Shown: piece by piece, positions 39,231 through 53,600 of the stretch
Layout of the letters: each line of letters begins with the position of its first letter
Numbering within the stretch: the first letter of the stretch is position 1
Assembly: GCF_964355755.1 (NCBI RefSeq)
Contig: NC_092678.1
Coordinates: 16,154,922-16,218,921 of the forward strand
Direction of reading: 5' to 3'
Length of the DNA stretch: 64,000 nucleotides
Source of the DNA: Antedon mediterranea
Taxonomy: Eukaryota > Echinodermata > Crinoidea > Comatulida > Antedonidae
Program-made: the position numbers and the translations under genes
Notes under the pieces: generated by a model
The model's database searches: none
Told to the model about the DNA's origin: nothing
Seen by the model: the letters and a program-made list of their open reading frames with translations, nothing else

Positions 39231-39615
39231 ATAATAATAATAATAATAGTTCATTCTTATATAGCGGCAGCGCTCAACAAGCAAGCTTCTCTAAAGCTTG
39301 GTTCCCACTAGAACGTAACGCAAGGACTTAAACGCAACGCAAGCGTTTTAACCAAAGACAAGCGAAGTTATAGACAGTTAGCAATCACAAGCGAATAAGC
39401 CCTCGCTTGTGATTGATCAATTCACTTGCGTTGCGTTACGTCCTTGTGTTGGGTCGCTAGTGGGAACCACGATTAAGCGCTGAACATTATTACCCCAGTC
39501 ATTTTTGGATCAAACACGTATTGAAACATACTCCCATAATGCAGCTAGTAATCAGCGCAAAGTTGTGTCTTGATCTAACCGGGTACCCATTTATACACCT
39601 GGGTGGAAACTAATT
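39231..39615 (-). mobile_element. tRNA-derived SINE tail interrupted by a MITE
   Basis: The minus-strand counterpart of the 36500-36775 SINE: (AAT)n, AGTTCATTCTTATATAGCG, AGCAAGCTTCT, then a MITE at 39295-39473, then GCGCTGAACATTATTACC, AGCGCAAAGTTGTGTCTTGA and ATACACCTGGGTGGA. The two SINE parts join as in the intact copy once the MITE and one TAA are removed. Confidence 0.75.
39295..39473. mobile_element. MITE family 1 copy inserted in a SINE, TAA duplication
   Basis: Ends AGCTTGGTTCCCACTAG and CTAGTGGGAACCACGAT, TAA at 39292-39294 and 39474-39476. The uninterrupted SINE elsewhere supplies the empty site, so the 3-bp duplication and the element boundaries are directly supported. Confidence 0.85.
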
Positions 39616-39807
39616 ATGTATAATTAAATACTGTATTGTATAAAAAAAGAACAGTACTATTAATAATCAAGAATTATGTCAGATCACGTTTGTTGCAAAT
39701 ATGTGTAAAGATTTTGTTTTTCTACAGTGAGTGATCCTAAATTACATACTTTTCTGTTAACAAAAATAAAATAATAGTAACATTTCTAAACATATACATG
39801 ATAATAA

Positions 39808-39951
39808 AGCTTGGTTCCCACTAGCGACGCAACACAAGGACGTAACGCAACGCAAGTGAATTGACCAATCACAAGCGATAGCTGTGATTGCTAACTGTCT
39901 ATAACTTCGCTTGTCATTGGTTAAAACGCTTGCGCTAGTGGGAACCAAGCT
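39808..39951. mobile_element. MITE family 1 copy, first of an adjacent pair
   Basis: AGCTTGGTTCCCACTAG and CTAGTGGGAACCAAGCT ends with CAACGCAAGTGAATTGACCA inside. Flanks are TAA on the left and TTG on the right. The next copy begins three bases later. Confidence 0.75.
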
Positions 39952-39954
39952 TTG

Positions 39955-40157
39955 AGCTTGGTTACCACTAGTAGAGATGTAACGCAAGGACGTAAACGTA
40001 ACGCAAGGCCGTAAGCGTAACGCAAGGCCGTAAGCGTAACGCAAGGCCGTAAACGTAACGCAAGGCCGTAGACGCAACGCAAGCGAGTTGATTAATGACA
40101 AGCAACAGTTGCTTCCTAACATATTCCGTTTCGTTGCGTCTAGTTGGGAAAAAAGCT
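39955..40157. mobile_element. MITE family 1 copy with internal 17-bp expansion
   Basis: AGCTTGGTTACCACTAG and CTAGTTGGGAAAAAAGCT ends. The interior contains about five tandem units of GTAACGCAAGGCCGTAA, an expansion of the ACGCAAGGACGTAA motif that all family members carry once or twice. Confidence 0.75.
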
Positions 40158-41158
40158 TACCAATTGCTTAAAATATACAGTAGCTTGGTACTAGATATCG
40201 ACTTGTGCATTATGATATGTAATTAATGACCTACTCATCTTACTGTGAATTAATTAATGACCTACTCAGCTTACTGTGAATTAATTATTGCATAGTAACC
40301 ACTTTAACACGTATTGCTCTCCGGTGATTATGTCATTAATATTCATATACAATCACATTATCTAAATCAAATTAATATACATCTATCTCTCATATATAAA
40401 TATCCTTCCACCTCTTCTATCAAGAATTAATCTTATAATATCAAAATATTTAATTTATTAAAAAAATACTTTCTTTTATAATTTATATTGAAAGTGTAAA
40501 TCAAAAATATACATCTCTACAAACTGTTAGGCATATTGGTGTTTAAAATAGTACAACTGCCAACTCTCACTGAAGACTTAATAATCTCTTTTCTAAATAA
40601 AAAAATACCAGTTTTTGGTGAATAAAACGTTTGTGCTAGCCCACAGAATCTTCAATTTATGGGAAAGTTGATTGCATTTTAAGTATATACTAAATTTGTC
40701 TAAAATTATACATGGTTTGAAAGACTATAAATACATTGCATTCAGTATCTTCCAAACTACAATGCATCATCCATGCAAGGCAATTTGTTTTTACATTAAG
40801 ATTCTAAAACTGAACTTTAGAGTTAGCTTACCTACAATAAAATTATGATCAGTATAAAATGATTTTAAACAGATTACATTTTGCTGGAATGTTTGATAAA
40901 AAAATGTTTTTCACTAAGTGCATTCATAACGAAATTTTCCCAAACTCTTTGTTAATTTAAAAAACTTTAAAAACTTACAAACATTTATATTTTTTCCTGT
41001 TTTGTTTTCTTTTAAATCATAAGTAATCATAATTATGAGTGTGCGGTTCCAGGCTGGAGTAACAAATTACTAGAATTGTTAACCAAAGTGTGATTGGATA
41101 AGGTAAAACCAGTGATCAAGTATAATAAAATTAAAATAAGTAGTTTAAAAGATTTCAA
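40158..41158. other. AT-rich sequence downstream of the DD3-3 gene
   Basis: Contains a 36-bp direct duplication (AATTAATGACCTACTCA at about 40220 and 40254). Otherwise AT-rich and presumably includes the DD3-3 3' UTR; no poly(A) signal could be chosen with confidence. Confidence 0.4.
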
Positions 41159-41663
41159 TCAAACCCTTCCGTCAACTGACTTTGCTGACGCTGAACAGGA
41201 CGCACGAATACCAGCCCACTTGTCAGGGTTTTTGCGGAAATACATAACGCTACCAACAATTAACAGGACGAATACTAACGCAGCGATGACGCAACCAACA
41301 ATCAATCCAATATTCGGATTACCGCGTACTATGTACACACCGCCCTTCTGTGCTTCAAACGTCACTTTATCATTTTGTAGCTCCGCGTCAACTTCATTCC
41401 ACGTTCTGAAGTCGTCGTCGGAGTAGTAGACCGACAGAACGTCGTACGAATCGTCGTTGAGGTTAATCTGCATACTGAACGTTCTTCCGTTTTTAGTTAA
41501 ATTCCCTACAGGTCCTAAGTTTATGAAATTGCTTTCGTAATGTTTGCCAACGTTTACTTCACGGCCATAAGACTGAACAATCTTTTCTCCAACCTCTGGT
41601 GTCCATTCTTCAAGTCTAATATCGTACAATTGATTCAAGTCACCAGCATCAAATCTAATTGAG
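41159..41663 (-). CDS. DD3-3: DD3-3 exon 12 (terminal): extracellular end, membrane helix, tail
   Basis: Starts after TTTCTTTTAG and completes Ser with the previous AG. It encodes [18 protein letters not shown], a beta-rich stretch ([19 protein letters not shown]), then [20 protein letters not shown] and a cytoplasmic [15 protein letters not shown] tail. Stop TGA at 41161-41159. Confidence 0.9.
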
Positions 41664-44600
41664 CTAAAAGAAATTGGCAGTAGAATAAAACATTAAAAAG
41701 GACGGATATTTCAGGTATTGTAAATTTTTCAAATGATAGTTAGTTATCGACTACCATGCCCATGTTTTACTAACGAATACCACGCCAATGTTACACATAG
41801 TTAACTACCAACTACCAGTGGTACATTTTGTTAACTGCTGACTACCATACCAAAGGTACACCTAGTTGACTACATTGACTACTGACTACCATAACCAAGG
41901 TCCATCTATTTTAAAACTACCAAGTATGGAACATCAATATTTATCACAGACAACCAAGCCAATGTAACACATAGTTAATAACCAACTACCATATCCATGG
42001 TACAGCTAACTACCACCTAACATACCCATGGTATACTTAGTTAACTACTGACTACCATTACCCAAAGTACACCGAGTTGACTTACTGAACCCATGGTACA
42101 CCTTATTTAACCATCGACTACCACTTTCTATGGTACAGGATAAACAACTGTCTATCAATACCTATGGTACACCTAGTTAACTGACTACCATGACATAAAT
42201 GGTAGTTTACAGCTAGTGAATTACTGTTAAACATTTACCAATGGTACAGTTAGTGAACACCATTACCTATGGTACAGCTAGTTAACTGACTACCATGACC
42301 TATGGTACTTTACAGCTAGTCAATTACTGCTAAACATTACCAATTTATTTATTTATTTTCTTTTTTCGTGTTGTTTTTATCTAATCTTTGTTTAGGCATG
42401 TCTGTCACAAGCTTTTTGCTTTTTTGATCATGCCTTCTTCAATCATATTACCTTTCTTTAATGGTACAGTTAGTGAACACCATTACCTATGGTACAGCTA
42501 GTTAACTGACTACCACGACATATGGTTCTTTACACCTAGTAAATTACTGCTAAACATTACCAATAGTTAGCGAACACCATACTACATTTAGTTACCTGTG
42601 AGTTGTCGCCACACTTCCGCCAGTTGTACCAATTGACTTGTAAATGATCGCCTCATCCCTGGATATGATACGACCCTTCTGACTGCGGTTTGAGAAGTTA
42701 TTGTTTCGAGTACACATATACTGATAGTGTCCTGTGCTTGTTACCTTTCGTGGACCAAGGTCGAAGTATGTTCCAGCATCGTCAAGTTCTGACATTTCAC
42801 CTCTGAACTGACCTGAAATTTAAAATATCTTATAGGTTAACTAAATGAAAAAATGAATATTGATCTTGAAAAAATTATTACATAAAAAAATGTTACCAGA
42901 CTGTCAAATTAAAGGTTTACAATTAGACCTTAAGTAGTAACTCTGCCTCTCGTTTGTATAATTTACACTATGTAAATTTTTATTTTCAATATGTTTTACA
43001 TTAAGGGTACTCTTGTGTCCAGTGTTTTATATCTGACTAATTTTAAAAATATTTCATCAAATTCATTTTTGATATAAAGTACCGTTTGCGTGTCAAGTCA
43101 TATTTCAAGAATAATTTTGAACATGGAATTTGTGACAGTTGTAGATCTTTATTATTTTTAACGATTTAGACAGTTTGTAGACTTTTTAACATATTTAACA
43201 TTCTGGCCTCTTATAGTGTGTACATAATATTCTGTTTCTCTCCAAAGTATTTTTTAATTTACTATCTATAAAAATTCTGCAAAATATTTATTAATTGTTA
43301 TTAAGAATCATCCGATTGTCAGTGCTGCATCTCCACATATGACATGTTTGTACAGTATCGTAGGACTATTAAGCAATACAGCATCACATGTGATAGCTGT
43401 AAGCATTAAGGTTAGGTTAAGGATTAGGTTCCACTGCTTTGTGACACATGTGATGCTGTATCATGGTATTTTTCTATGATATTGGACAAGTTCAGATAGC
43501 CTACAGATACCAACAATCAACAACATTCAAAACTCTATATTATTTATAATTATTTGTTAGAAGCTATTGACCCTTAATTATGTGTAAATTTGCTAGCTAC
43601 ATTTTAGTCGTCATTCACTGAATGAAACACCTGCGACAGCAACTTCGCCCAAGGCTGGTGGTATGAATGAGAGCCACACATTTCAAACATGATTATTTTT
43701 AGAATTTAAATATAATATTCTCCATTTTTAATTATTAATTATATAAATGAATGTAATTTTGGCATAACTATAAATGTTTAATTCCATAGGGTACATCCAC
43801 AATGGCAAATTATTAAAAAATTGGCAATGATGTGTGTTTATCAGTGGCAGGCTCACAATGGAGTACACATAAAATACAGTAAGCTTTTTAATCAAAATGA
43901 TCAAGTAAATTAAACAGCCAGAAAGAGATTACTAAGCTTTTAGATAACACTATTTTTTTATCAAGGCATATAGCATGTATAGATAATAATTTTTTTGAAA
44001 TAAACAAAAATGTCAAATAAATACCTTATTATTTGACTTGACGTTTTGCTGTTGCTCAGCAGAATATCAAATAAGGCTTGGTTTATTTCAAAGAAATCAT
44101 TATATTATTTTTTACAAATATAATTATATAATTATAATAAACATAATCCAATTATATATTGGCCTGAAACAACGTCTATATTGTATTTTTTTTTAATGAA
44201 ATTTCTGTAGTTTAGTAATATGTTATGGTTTTGTATTTTTTAAATACAAAATAAAATGCTAACCGAATAAATTCAAATCAATTCAGATACATGTTTATTA
44301 TTAATATTCAACATCATTATTCAACATATTATCTATTATTAATAATAATCAAATTATATCATATCAATAATATACTGCATTACATAATTTATTAGGAAGA
44401 TTAATACTGTATAAGAGATAAGGGAAATATCACACTTTAACTGTAATAGGTGAATTATAGATGTGATATGTCATCTATTATTAATAGATGATAGAATTAT
44501 TATTAATAATTTTAACAATAAATCATGTGAATAATCTAATTATCATGTTAATAATCTAATGATTAAATTAATAATAGAGCATGTATCTCATCATTATTAT

Positions 44601-47600
44601 GACGCTAGATTATTTTGCAAGGACCTATACAAATTAAGCATACTATCATTTGTCCAAATCTGTCATCAATTTTTATTCTATTTTTTGATTGTATAGGTTC
44701 AAATGCGTATGTCTGTGATAACAGAATCCAATCATAAATGGACTTGGGTCAGACGAATTGATAAGAATAAACAATAAGTGTAATAATACTTTGTTTATGT
44801 AGACCATCTTGTGTATGTTGGTCTTGTGAACTTCTCTCTGAGGGTCCCTAATGATCAGCAATTGCTGGATGGATCACCCTCATTAAATATGGTTAAAAAA
44901 AACAAAAACATGACGTTGGTCCAGGATCTTCACAAACCGCAAGGGGCCTACCGTATAAATATTGTACTGTATTGTGCGTGTTGCATCAGGTAGAAAAATT
45001 GTTAAGGCCAAATTACTAGCAGTAACGGTAATAGGAGTGGAGTTGTGGCTTGGTGGTTATGATGCTTGGCTACCACTCCAAGGGTCCTGGGTTTAAGTTC
45101 CGTCACATGTCAGGATATTTTCTAAGGACCAAATTACTCCACTCCCAAAGACTTCCCAGAGCCTCTTGTGTATAATGTTTGTCTTGTGAACCTCTGAGGG
45201 TCCCTAATGATCAGCAATCACCCTCATTAAATATGGTTAAAAAAAAATAAATCAATAAATAAAAATATAGAATCTATGTTCTTATTACCATTGAATGAAT
45301 AACGCGGAGGATAGATACAGATTCTATGGGGACAAGCTACAGTACATGGTTTACCGATTGCCATGACTGCTCGTCTTTAAATTAAATGTGTGAATGCTAA
45401 ATTTATTTATTTATTTTATTTAGGTTTAAAAACACATACAAAACAGCAGACATTGGCTGATAACGTTTGTTTACAATCAATATATATATATAATAAAAAG
45501 TAAAAGAGGCACAATTATAAACAGTATAGAAAAAAAAATATATTATAAAACACAAAATACAATATTATTCGTTCATAAAATTAAGTACGTCATTATTATT
45601 ATTATAAGAGGTGGACATGCCACTGGTGCAAATTTAACTACAGTACTCAATTGAGAACAAATACAGCATCTTTTTGTTACTAATTGCTAAGTGCTCCATT
45701 TTGTATACTTATTGATTTTTTTCAGAATAACAAAATTCCATAGTATGAAATGATATTAAAATCTTTTTACATAATATTTTGCACACAGATATTCAGTATG
45801 CATATGTTACACCAGGATATGCTATTATATCAAGCCTGATGTGTTTATATTAATACGCTTGAAGTCTACAAAATGCTTTTAATTCTCATAGGACTAAGAT
45901 AAATCTAAACATTTATACAATAACCTCATCTATTAATGTTCAAATCCATCTCATTTGAAATTCAAGGATTTTCTAACAGTATACATTTACATACATTTAC
46001 AACTGTACAGTATGTACGCCAGGCTAATGTCCTTGAAAAATGTGTATTACTAACAATGAAAAATCTGACAAGAATTAATGCTGATATTTTAAACATAAAT
46101 TTTAACAAAAAATGTAAAGGAAAACAAAAATATGCAGAGTTGATTTTTTTTCCTGTTGTGGTTAGGCAGAACATTTTAGAAAAAACGAACGTTATTTTAG
46201 AAAACTTTACATAGAAGAATTCATTTTTTGTTTTCCTTATAAAGATTATTTATTTTCTGTCCACCAAAATCATGAACAATAAATTGTTGAAAAATCTAAA
46301 GCTTTAAATATCCCATTGTGCAGTTTTAATTAAATTATTCACTCTATAGAAAATAAAACGAAAAAAAATTTATGATAATAAATTAATAATTAATAATAAT
46401 ATCTTTAATGTATGGTTTTCAAATAGAACAACATATTTTACTCTTTCTTTCAGTTTACACAGTACAAAAAGGCGTTTTCTAAATTAAATGTTTGAAATCT
46501 GATTTGTTGATAAAATGTTATAATATTTTTTAATGAGTTTTGGTTGAAAAGCAGTGTTTTTGCAATAATAGTTAGGGATTCTTTAAAACAAGGTTTTTTT
46601 GTTATTTTATCAATAATAATAATTATATGTTTCAGTTTAAAATAATCAAACATTCCAATTTTGTAAAAAAAAAAGAAATTGCTGTAGACAATACAACATA
46701 GAGGGCACTATATAAGAAAATGAGACGATGACTCTGTTAATTTGACTAAATCAAGTCTAGTGCGATCAAGGCCAGGTGCGGGTAAAACATTTCTATTGAT
46801 CATACATTCCAACGATTATCCGATCTACAGTTTCCTCTATGTTTCATAATTTTTGGGATTTTATTTGTGTTACACAAGCTTGTTGACAATAAGCTTATCA
46901 GTGGAGGGATAGTTTTTTACACAGTAAATATTCTTTTGTACACAAATGTTGTAAATAGAGGCATTTTAAAAAACTATGAAAAATAAACGGTGTGCCACCG
47001 TATAGCCACCATCTTTTTCACCTTCAAGGGAGTCACCAGACATGTTATTACTAGGTTAAACTACCTAACTGAAAAAAAGTCTTCCTGGTTTTTATAGCAG
47101 AATTTTGCCAAATTTTGTATTTGACCAATTTATGGGAAATTCATGTTTTTTCGTCTTGATTTCTATTACAAATATTTGATTTATGTACAATACCAGATAT
47201 TATATTTAAAATTCATGTTTCCATGAGCTTTAAAGCAAGTTGTAGATACTTACGGTTTCCAAGGACTGCTAGATTTTCCAAATCTGTTCTGCTGAAACCA
47301 AGGAACGATGCATTGTCAAGATGCATGGGAATGTTGTTCCCAAAATGACCAAATTTGGAGTAGGGCTGATAGTACAAGTCACTTCCCTCTGGATAAACTT
47401 GCTCGGTCAAGGGAACCACGTTGGAACGATCCGTTCCCTGTAAACCTTGTCCATCATTGTTAGTTGGGTTGGTGTTAGACCCGGTCCACCTGAAAAAACA
47501 AATCAAGTGTTAAAAATATTCATAGATTTACAGACACTGTACAACACATGGTTCACATCAGATAATGGAAAATGAAAGCTGAAAATCATGTGTGAACCAA

Positions 47601-50600
47601 AAGGGTGGGTGAACATAATTCCAATACTCCTTTTACACTGCCAAGCAAAAATAAATCTGTGTCGTGTCGGATAGTTGTACTTTTTTACACATGTTTCAGT
47701 AACTTGGAAATAATGCTGGTTGCATATATTTATACTATGATGACAAAAATAACTTGCACATGAAGAAAAAAATATCACGCTTTCTTCCAGATCAAATCCA
47801 AATTTTTGCTAACATTGTAAAAGTGTACTAGATTAGAACTATACTAAAATACTATTAAGCTCAGTTCCCACTAGACGCAATGCAATGGATTGATGTAGAC
47901 AGACGCAGTGGCATAACACATTGCAAGCGAGTTGCCATGGCAAGCAACAGTTTCGAATAACCATCATTTGTGATTGGTCAAATAACTTGCGTTGTGCTTA
48001 CGTTCTTAGAACCAAGCTTAAAGTGTAGAATATCCTATCCCCCTAAAGTAGTCCCAATTTATGGGATTATACCAGAGGATATAGTAACTATTTTGACAAC
48101 TTACTGGAAATGTACATATGCGCCCGGTTCAACCTGCAGGTTATTTGGTGTGAAATCGTACTCGGTAGCTGGGTACACTTGAACGATGTTGCCACGCTTT
48201 CCTCGCACGTTTACGTTGTGAATCTCAACACCCTCCAAGTCTTCCGGAGGTTGACGGATGGCAAAGGTATGGGATCTGAAAAAAGAATATTCAAAGCTTA
48301 ACTAGAAGAACCAGAATCTTCACTTGATTTATGAATTCTTACTCAGGAACCAACAAAGGGCCTGTCTAAGTCTTGAGACTTTTGGAAAAAGCATGGATTT
48401 GTTTCCCATCCTGGTAATTAACTTGTGTTACACTACAGTAAACAACAAAGTGAGTGATTAGATCATGTGACAATTGTACAAATTTAAGATTAGGGGTATT
48501 CTATACTGCAAAATTTGACCTATTTCAAACACTTCTTTTACCCTTATTACTTGGCCAAATTGAAAATTGGCCAAGTATGCTGATCTGTTCGGTTTGTGTG
48601 TTTGTATGTTTGTCATCACTCTAGCGCTCACAATTTTTATTCGAATGACTCCAATTTACTACCATACATGTCGCCTGTTGCAAGGACAATACTGCCCATT
48701 TTTGGTGAAAATCTGGACCACGGTCCTAATTCTGGACCACTTTTTAAAATTTTTTTCAGACCTGCTAGTGTTAAAAGATAGGACAGAATTTTCAAAAGCT
48801 GGTGAGCAGTCTTAAATTAACAAGTAAACTAAAATTGCATTTTCTCGAGAACTACTTGTTCAAAAAACTTCATTTTTGTACAAGAGGCAAGAGTTATAAT
48901 TTGTGATTTGTAATTTTAAAACATAATTTGATTTAATATACAGGTTTTTTTATGCGAATAGTTTAAAAAACCTATTTCTTTTCAAATTCACCCGTGTGTT
49001 TTTTCGCGTTGCTGTTCTATTGTTAGTTGACTGAAGCTATTGTTAAAATTGAAAGGCTTGTTACATAACCTTTACACCAAACTCGTATACACATGTTTGT
49101 AGTGGATTTAGCCTAAACCACACAGCATAAGACACACACTTTTGGTGAAAATCGGGTCAAGTTCATTAAGGCCAATTTTTAGCGAAGGCTAGTTTATTTG
49201 TTTGTCTTGTCTTCAACCATACTTGGTCTCTTGCGTAGTGTATGCGTCTGTAACCCCTGTTTGTCTCTGTCTATGAACATTGATCAGAATTTTTTTTTCA
49301 TAAAAACTTTTTTTCCTGGTGGAACCTGTCTTAAAGATCTCAGAGCTTATTTGAGTTTCTATTGACACGAGGCATTAACTATTAATTTGATTTATAATTT
49401 GTTAACATATTTTGAATTTTACATGGTGTAAATAAATGAATAATAATGTTATAATCAAGAGTAGATGATTAAAACAATAGCTTGTGCTATATTTGTTAGG
49501 TATTTAATGTTAAGGTCTGTTTCAGCTCATGTCTTTAATTATACTTTTTATCTAATTTTCACTTCATTTTTTGGTCTTTTGATGCTGAAAATGTTTGTAG
49601 TTGGTCGCTTTCTTGTAGATGCTTTAATTGTACAATGTAGTTATTGGTTATCCGCAACTAGTAAGTTGCGGATAACCCTTGTTATTGTAAATATCTTTTT
49701 TCTTTATCTTTATTCTTCTTTCTTTCCCGGATTTTTGTGCGTCGCATATCTCTCATCCTTGTCAACATAAGATTGTATAACTTTGTCATAAGATTGGCCT
49801 GTAGCTGTAGATGTGCAAGAAACTTCGTTATATGACTTTAGAGTCGCGCAGCGTAAGTTACGTGCGATTTTATGAATTTCAATGATTGGTCATAGATTAT
49901 AAACCAAAAGTAATTTTATATTGACACTTGGTGAAAATTTAAGTTAAATTAAGGGCAAACTTTCTATGGATTAAAAATGACATGTTTCACAAGAAGTTAC
50001 GCGCGCACGCGCATTTAAAAATTAAAAATGCGCAAAATTAATTTCTAATCAACTTTCTACGCTGATCATGACATTTTGAGCATGTCAAAAATTCCCCCGC
50101 GCGCGAAAAAAATCATGTGTTTTTCTCTTGAATTATAATTTTACGGTCTTTCCTAGTTATTTTAAAAAAGATTGACATCATTTCAAATTAAAATGACGTC
50201 ATACGAACACGTTGATTTACACCATTTGCGTGCGTTTTAGTTGCAAAAGTGACAACATATTGTCAAAATTAAGCCTATTTTTAATCTATTATAGCTCCTC
50301 AGGATCATCCACGACCCCCAATTTTTTTAATTTAATATGTAAGCAGATATGTTGTAGATATGAATTCATGCCAAACCTTTACCACTCGAATGTTATGACG
50401 TCATCGTATGGCCACACGAATGTAAAATATAGGATTTTTTACTCTTTCGTTATTGCTCATCACATTCAACAAACCGCATCTCGCTTATACGTATTCCATT
50501 TCCCCCGAAATTGTAATATTGTCTACGTCAATCAACTATCTTTCGCATGAATTAAAAATATTTTAATTTTTATGACGTCATCATGTCTAAAAACGTAAAT

Positions 50601-53600
50601 AACTTGGGTCACTTATTTTCATCTTTACAGTAAATATCAATCTGTTATAGCTCGTCAGATTAAAAAGTGATAATCATGATTAAAACGTTTTCTGGAAGCT
50701 ATTGGATTGTAGATATGAATTGATGTGAATATTTTGCCAATCAGATGTTGTGACGTCATCATATGGCCAGTTGAATTAAAAAAGTCATATTTTCATCTCT
50801 TGCGTCAAAGTTCATTGCGTTTAAACGAGAGCGCATCTCACTTTTACGTTCCCAAAATTCTTCAAATTTGTTTTAATGTAATTATTTAGATAATTATCTT
50901 CTAAAGTGGTTATCTTTATATGTCAATTTGATGATGTCATCGTGTTAATAATTGGATTTAAAAGATGGGTCTCGTAATTCCGTCTATGCTACACTGTATA
51001 TAACATATACACAGTTTATTCTGTAAAATACTGTAATATGGTGTATACTACATAATAGGTACAATTCAGCACTGTAAACATTTTTATTTCATGTCAAAGG
51101 ATGGCATAATAATTGTCGAGGTTCATATAGTTTAAAGTACGTGCATGTTGCGTATGCGCGGATAACCCGAACTCGTCAAAGTGACGAGTTCAAATCTAGT
51201 TTTGGTTTTATTTCTGTGCACTCCCTTTGCAAAAAAACCGTATACGAACGTATACGATTTACATACGTTTCGTATATGTTTCGTATAGGAAGTCCACTTC
51301 GTATACGAAACGTATACGTCAATTCGGAAGTTCCTGCCCGCATAATAAACATATACGAACCGTATACGATCATTTATAAACAATTTCCTAATTATACGCT
51401 CCGTATACGATCCGTATATGATCCGTATACAACGACGCGTGTATACAAACTGCATCGTATTACCAAACGAAAAGGGACTGTCCCTCTTTTTACAAGACGA
51501 CGATAGCATACGTTTACGATGGCAGGAGCATCTTGACTTCAATAATTAGTGTACAATTTGGGTTTTTTTCAGTCGGTATATGTACATTAAATTCCCTATG
51601 ATGATTTAGTTCATAGTTTTCGCGAATGAAAAAAATTGGTGCTGTATTTTACTAGACGTTGTTTTTCTAGCAAGCATAAAAACCCACCAAGGCTGTTCTG
51701 GGTCATTCCATCTCAGTTCACCCAAAAAAAATGGAATTTTAAACCCTACCTCTTCCAATTTTGATGAAATTTGGTATATGGGTGATTCATAGCAATTAAA
51801 ACCAAATTTTCAAATTTTAACCTTATCGGACCAACGGTTTTCGAGATATCGCAATTTCAATTTTCGGTTTTTACGCAAAAAAGCGCGCGGCCGCCACGTT
51901 TCAAAGAGCTGTATCTCGGGAACTATAGGTTCGATTTTAAAAACAAAGGTATTTTTGTAAAGGGGAGACCATAAGGAACCTAAATATACTAATTGTGTGT
52001 GTTTTATGTTAATTTTAAGTTGAATAAAACTTTGACATATATTTTGACCTTGAAATTGACCCCGTGGAACACGCCCAATTTGTTGGTGACTATCACGAAA
52101 AATGTAGCCCTACGTGTCAACTACAACATATAAAAAAATTGGAGGGGTTTTTTTCTTTGTTTCCATGAAATTACAATTTGAAGTTGACATACCTCTTCCT
52201 TTTAGTGTATTTTTGGTGTTGTTATACTTATACACAGTGTGAACACTAACTGTTAAGGTGTCTTATTGTTACGCTTTCTCATCAGGCCCACTTAAACAGT
52301 AGATATATTTTGATATGAGAAATACTGGGTAACTCACATACTTTTAAAATCAATTTTGACACATAGTTTAGTGTCCTTACTATGTTATTATGCACATTAA
52401 CATATGCATAATAAGTGATTGCAGAGAACATACAACAGTTACTGTATATGCCTTTTTAAAGGTTGTCATCCCCTATAGAAAAACAAAACTACCAACCATG
52501 AAAAAAGTTCATTATTTCACAGATGGATGTGGCGGCCAATACAAAAACAAATATAACTTTATTAACCTTTGCCACCACCAGGAAGATTTTGGTTTAGACG
52601 CCGAGTGGAATTTTTTTGCTACATCACATGGCAAGAGTGCGTGTGATGGCATAGGTGGAACCGTTAAGAGGCTTGTCACTATGAGAAGCTTACAGCGTTT
52701 GACTGAATGTCATATTATCACATCTCTCAGTATGTTCGACTACTGTGTAATTTTTTATTTTTATTTTATGTCTTTAGGCAATGTGGCCAAGGATTACCAA
52801 TAGTGAATTAATCACTGTCCTATCAGATAGGTGGTAATCCCCCTGATACAGGGGCTATTGTGTGAACCAGTTCACCGGGGTAACCCCCTACTCTTTTTCA
52901 AATAATGAACTGGGTTCTTTAAAGTACACACATGTTATAACTGTGTACACTGGACCTACGGTTTATAGTCCTTATCCGAGAAGACTTGTTCCACCACCAG
53001 AACTAGGAGCGAGTCGGCCTCGAACCCTTGCCGATGTTGTTGTTGGCTCTTTTAGGTACGGTAAACGGCGCCCCTGCCTTAACCGCTCGGCCATATGACT
53101 CGCTCATATGGACATTCCAGGCATCAACTTTTTTCATGAGGGAATAGATGAGGTATCTACTGTGGAAAAAGAAATAAAGCTGAGATTCAACCTCGCCCAG
53201 ACCATCAAGGGTACATTACAATATCATCGCTTTGTTCCCGTTTCTCTGGCACAGATGCAGGTCTACAAACTTAGTACCCAGATAAACCCTCCGGATGTGG
53301 TAGTGATTCAAGAATCTTTCAGTGATGAAAATGAAATTGTTGCTGATACACAACCCACCATTATTAGACTTCAGAATTTTGTGTGCTGTAGTTATGATGG
53401 TGTCCCATGGATTGGTTTGGTGGTGGATGTCTCACTCTCAGAAGAGTTTGGGGATTTTCAAATTAAATTTATGCATCCTCATGGGTCAGCGAAAACCTTT
53501 TATTGGCCCTCCAAAGAAGACTGTTGTTGGATTCCTGAATCAAATGTACATTGTATTATAGCCTCTCCGTTTATAAAATCCTCTTCGACTAGGAATTACA

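Noticed and set aside
39757-40122. 121-codon minus frame
   Set aside because: Lies entirely across two MITE copies and their internal ACGCAAGG repeats.
51132-51542. Arg/Tyr-rich frames on both strands
   Set aside because: Produced by repeated CGTATACG palindromes, which read the same on both strands.
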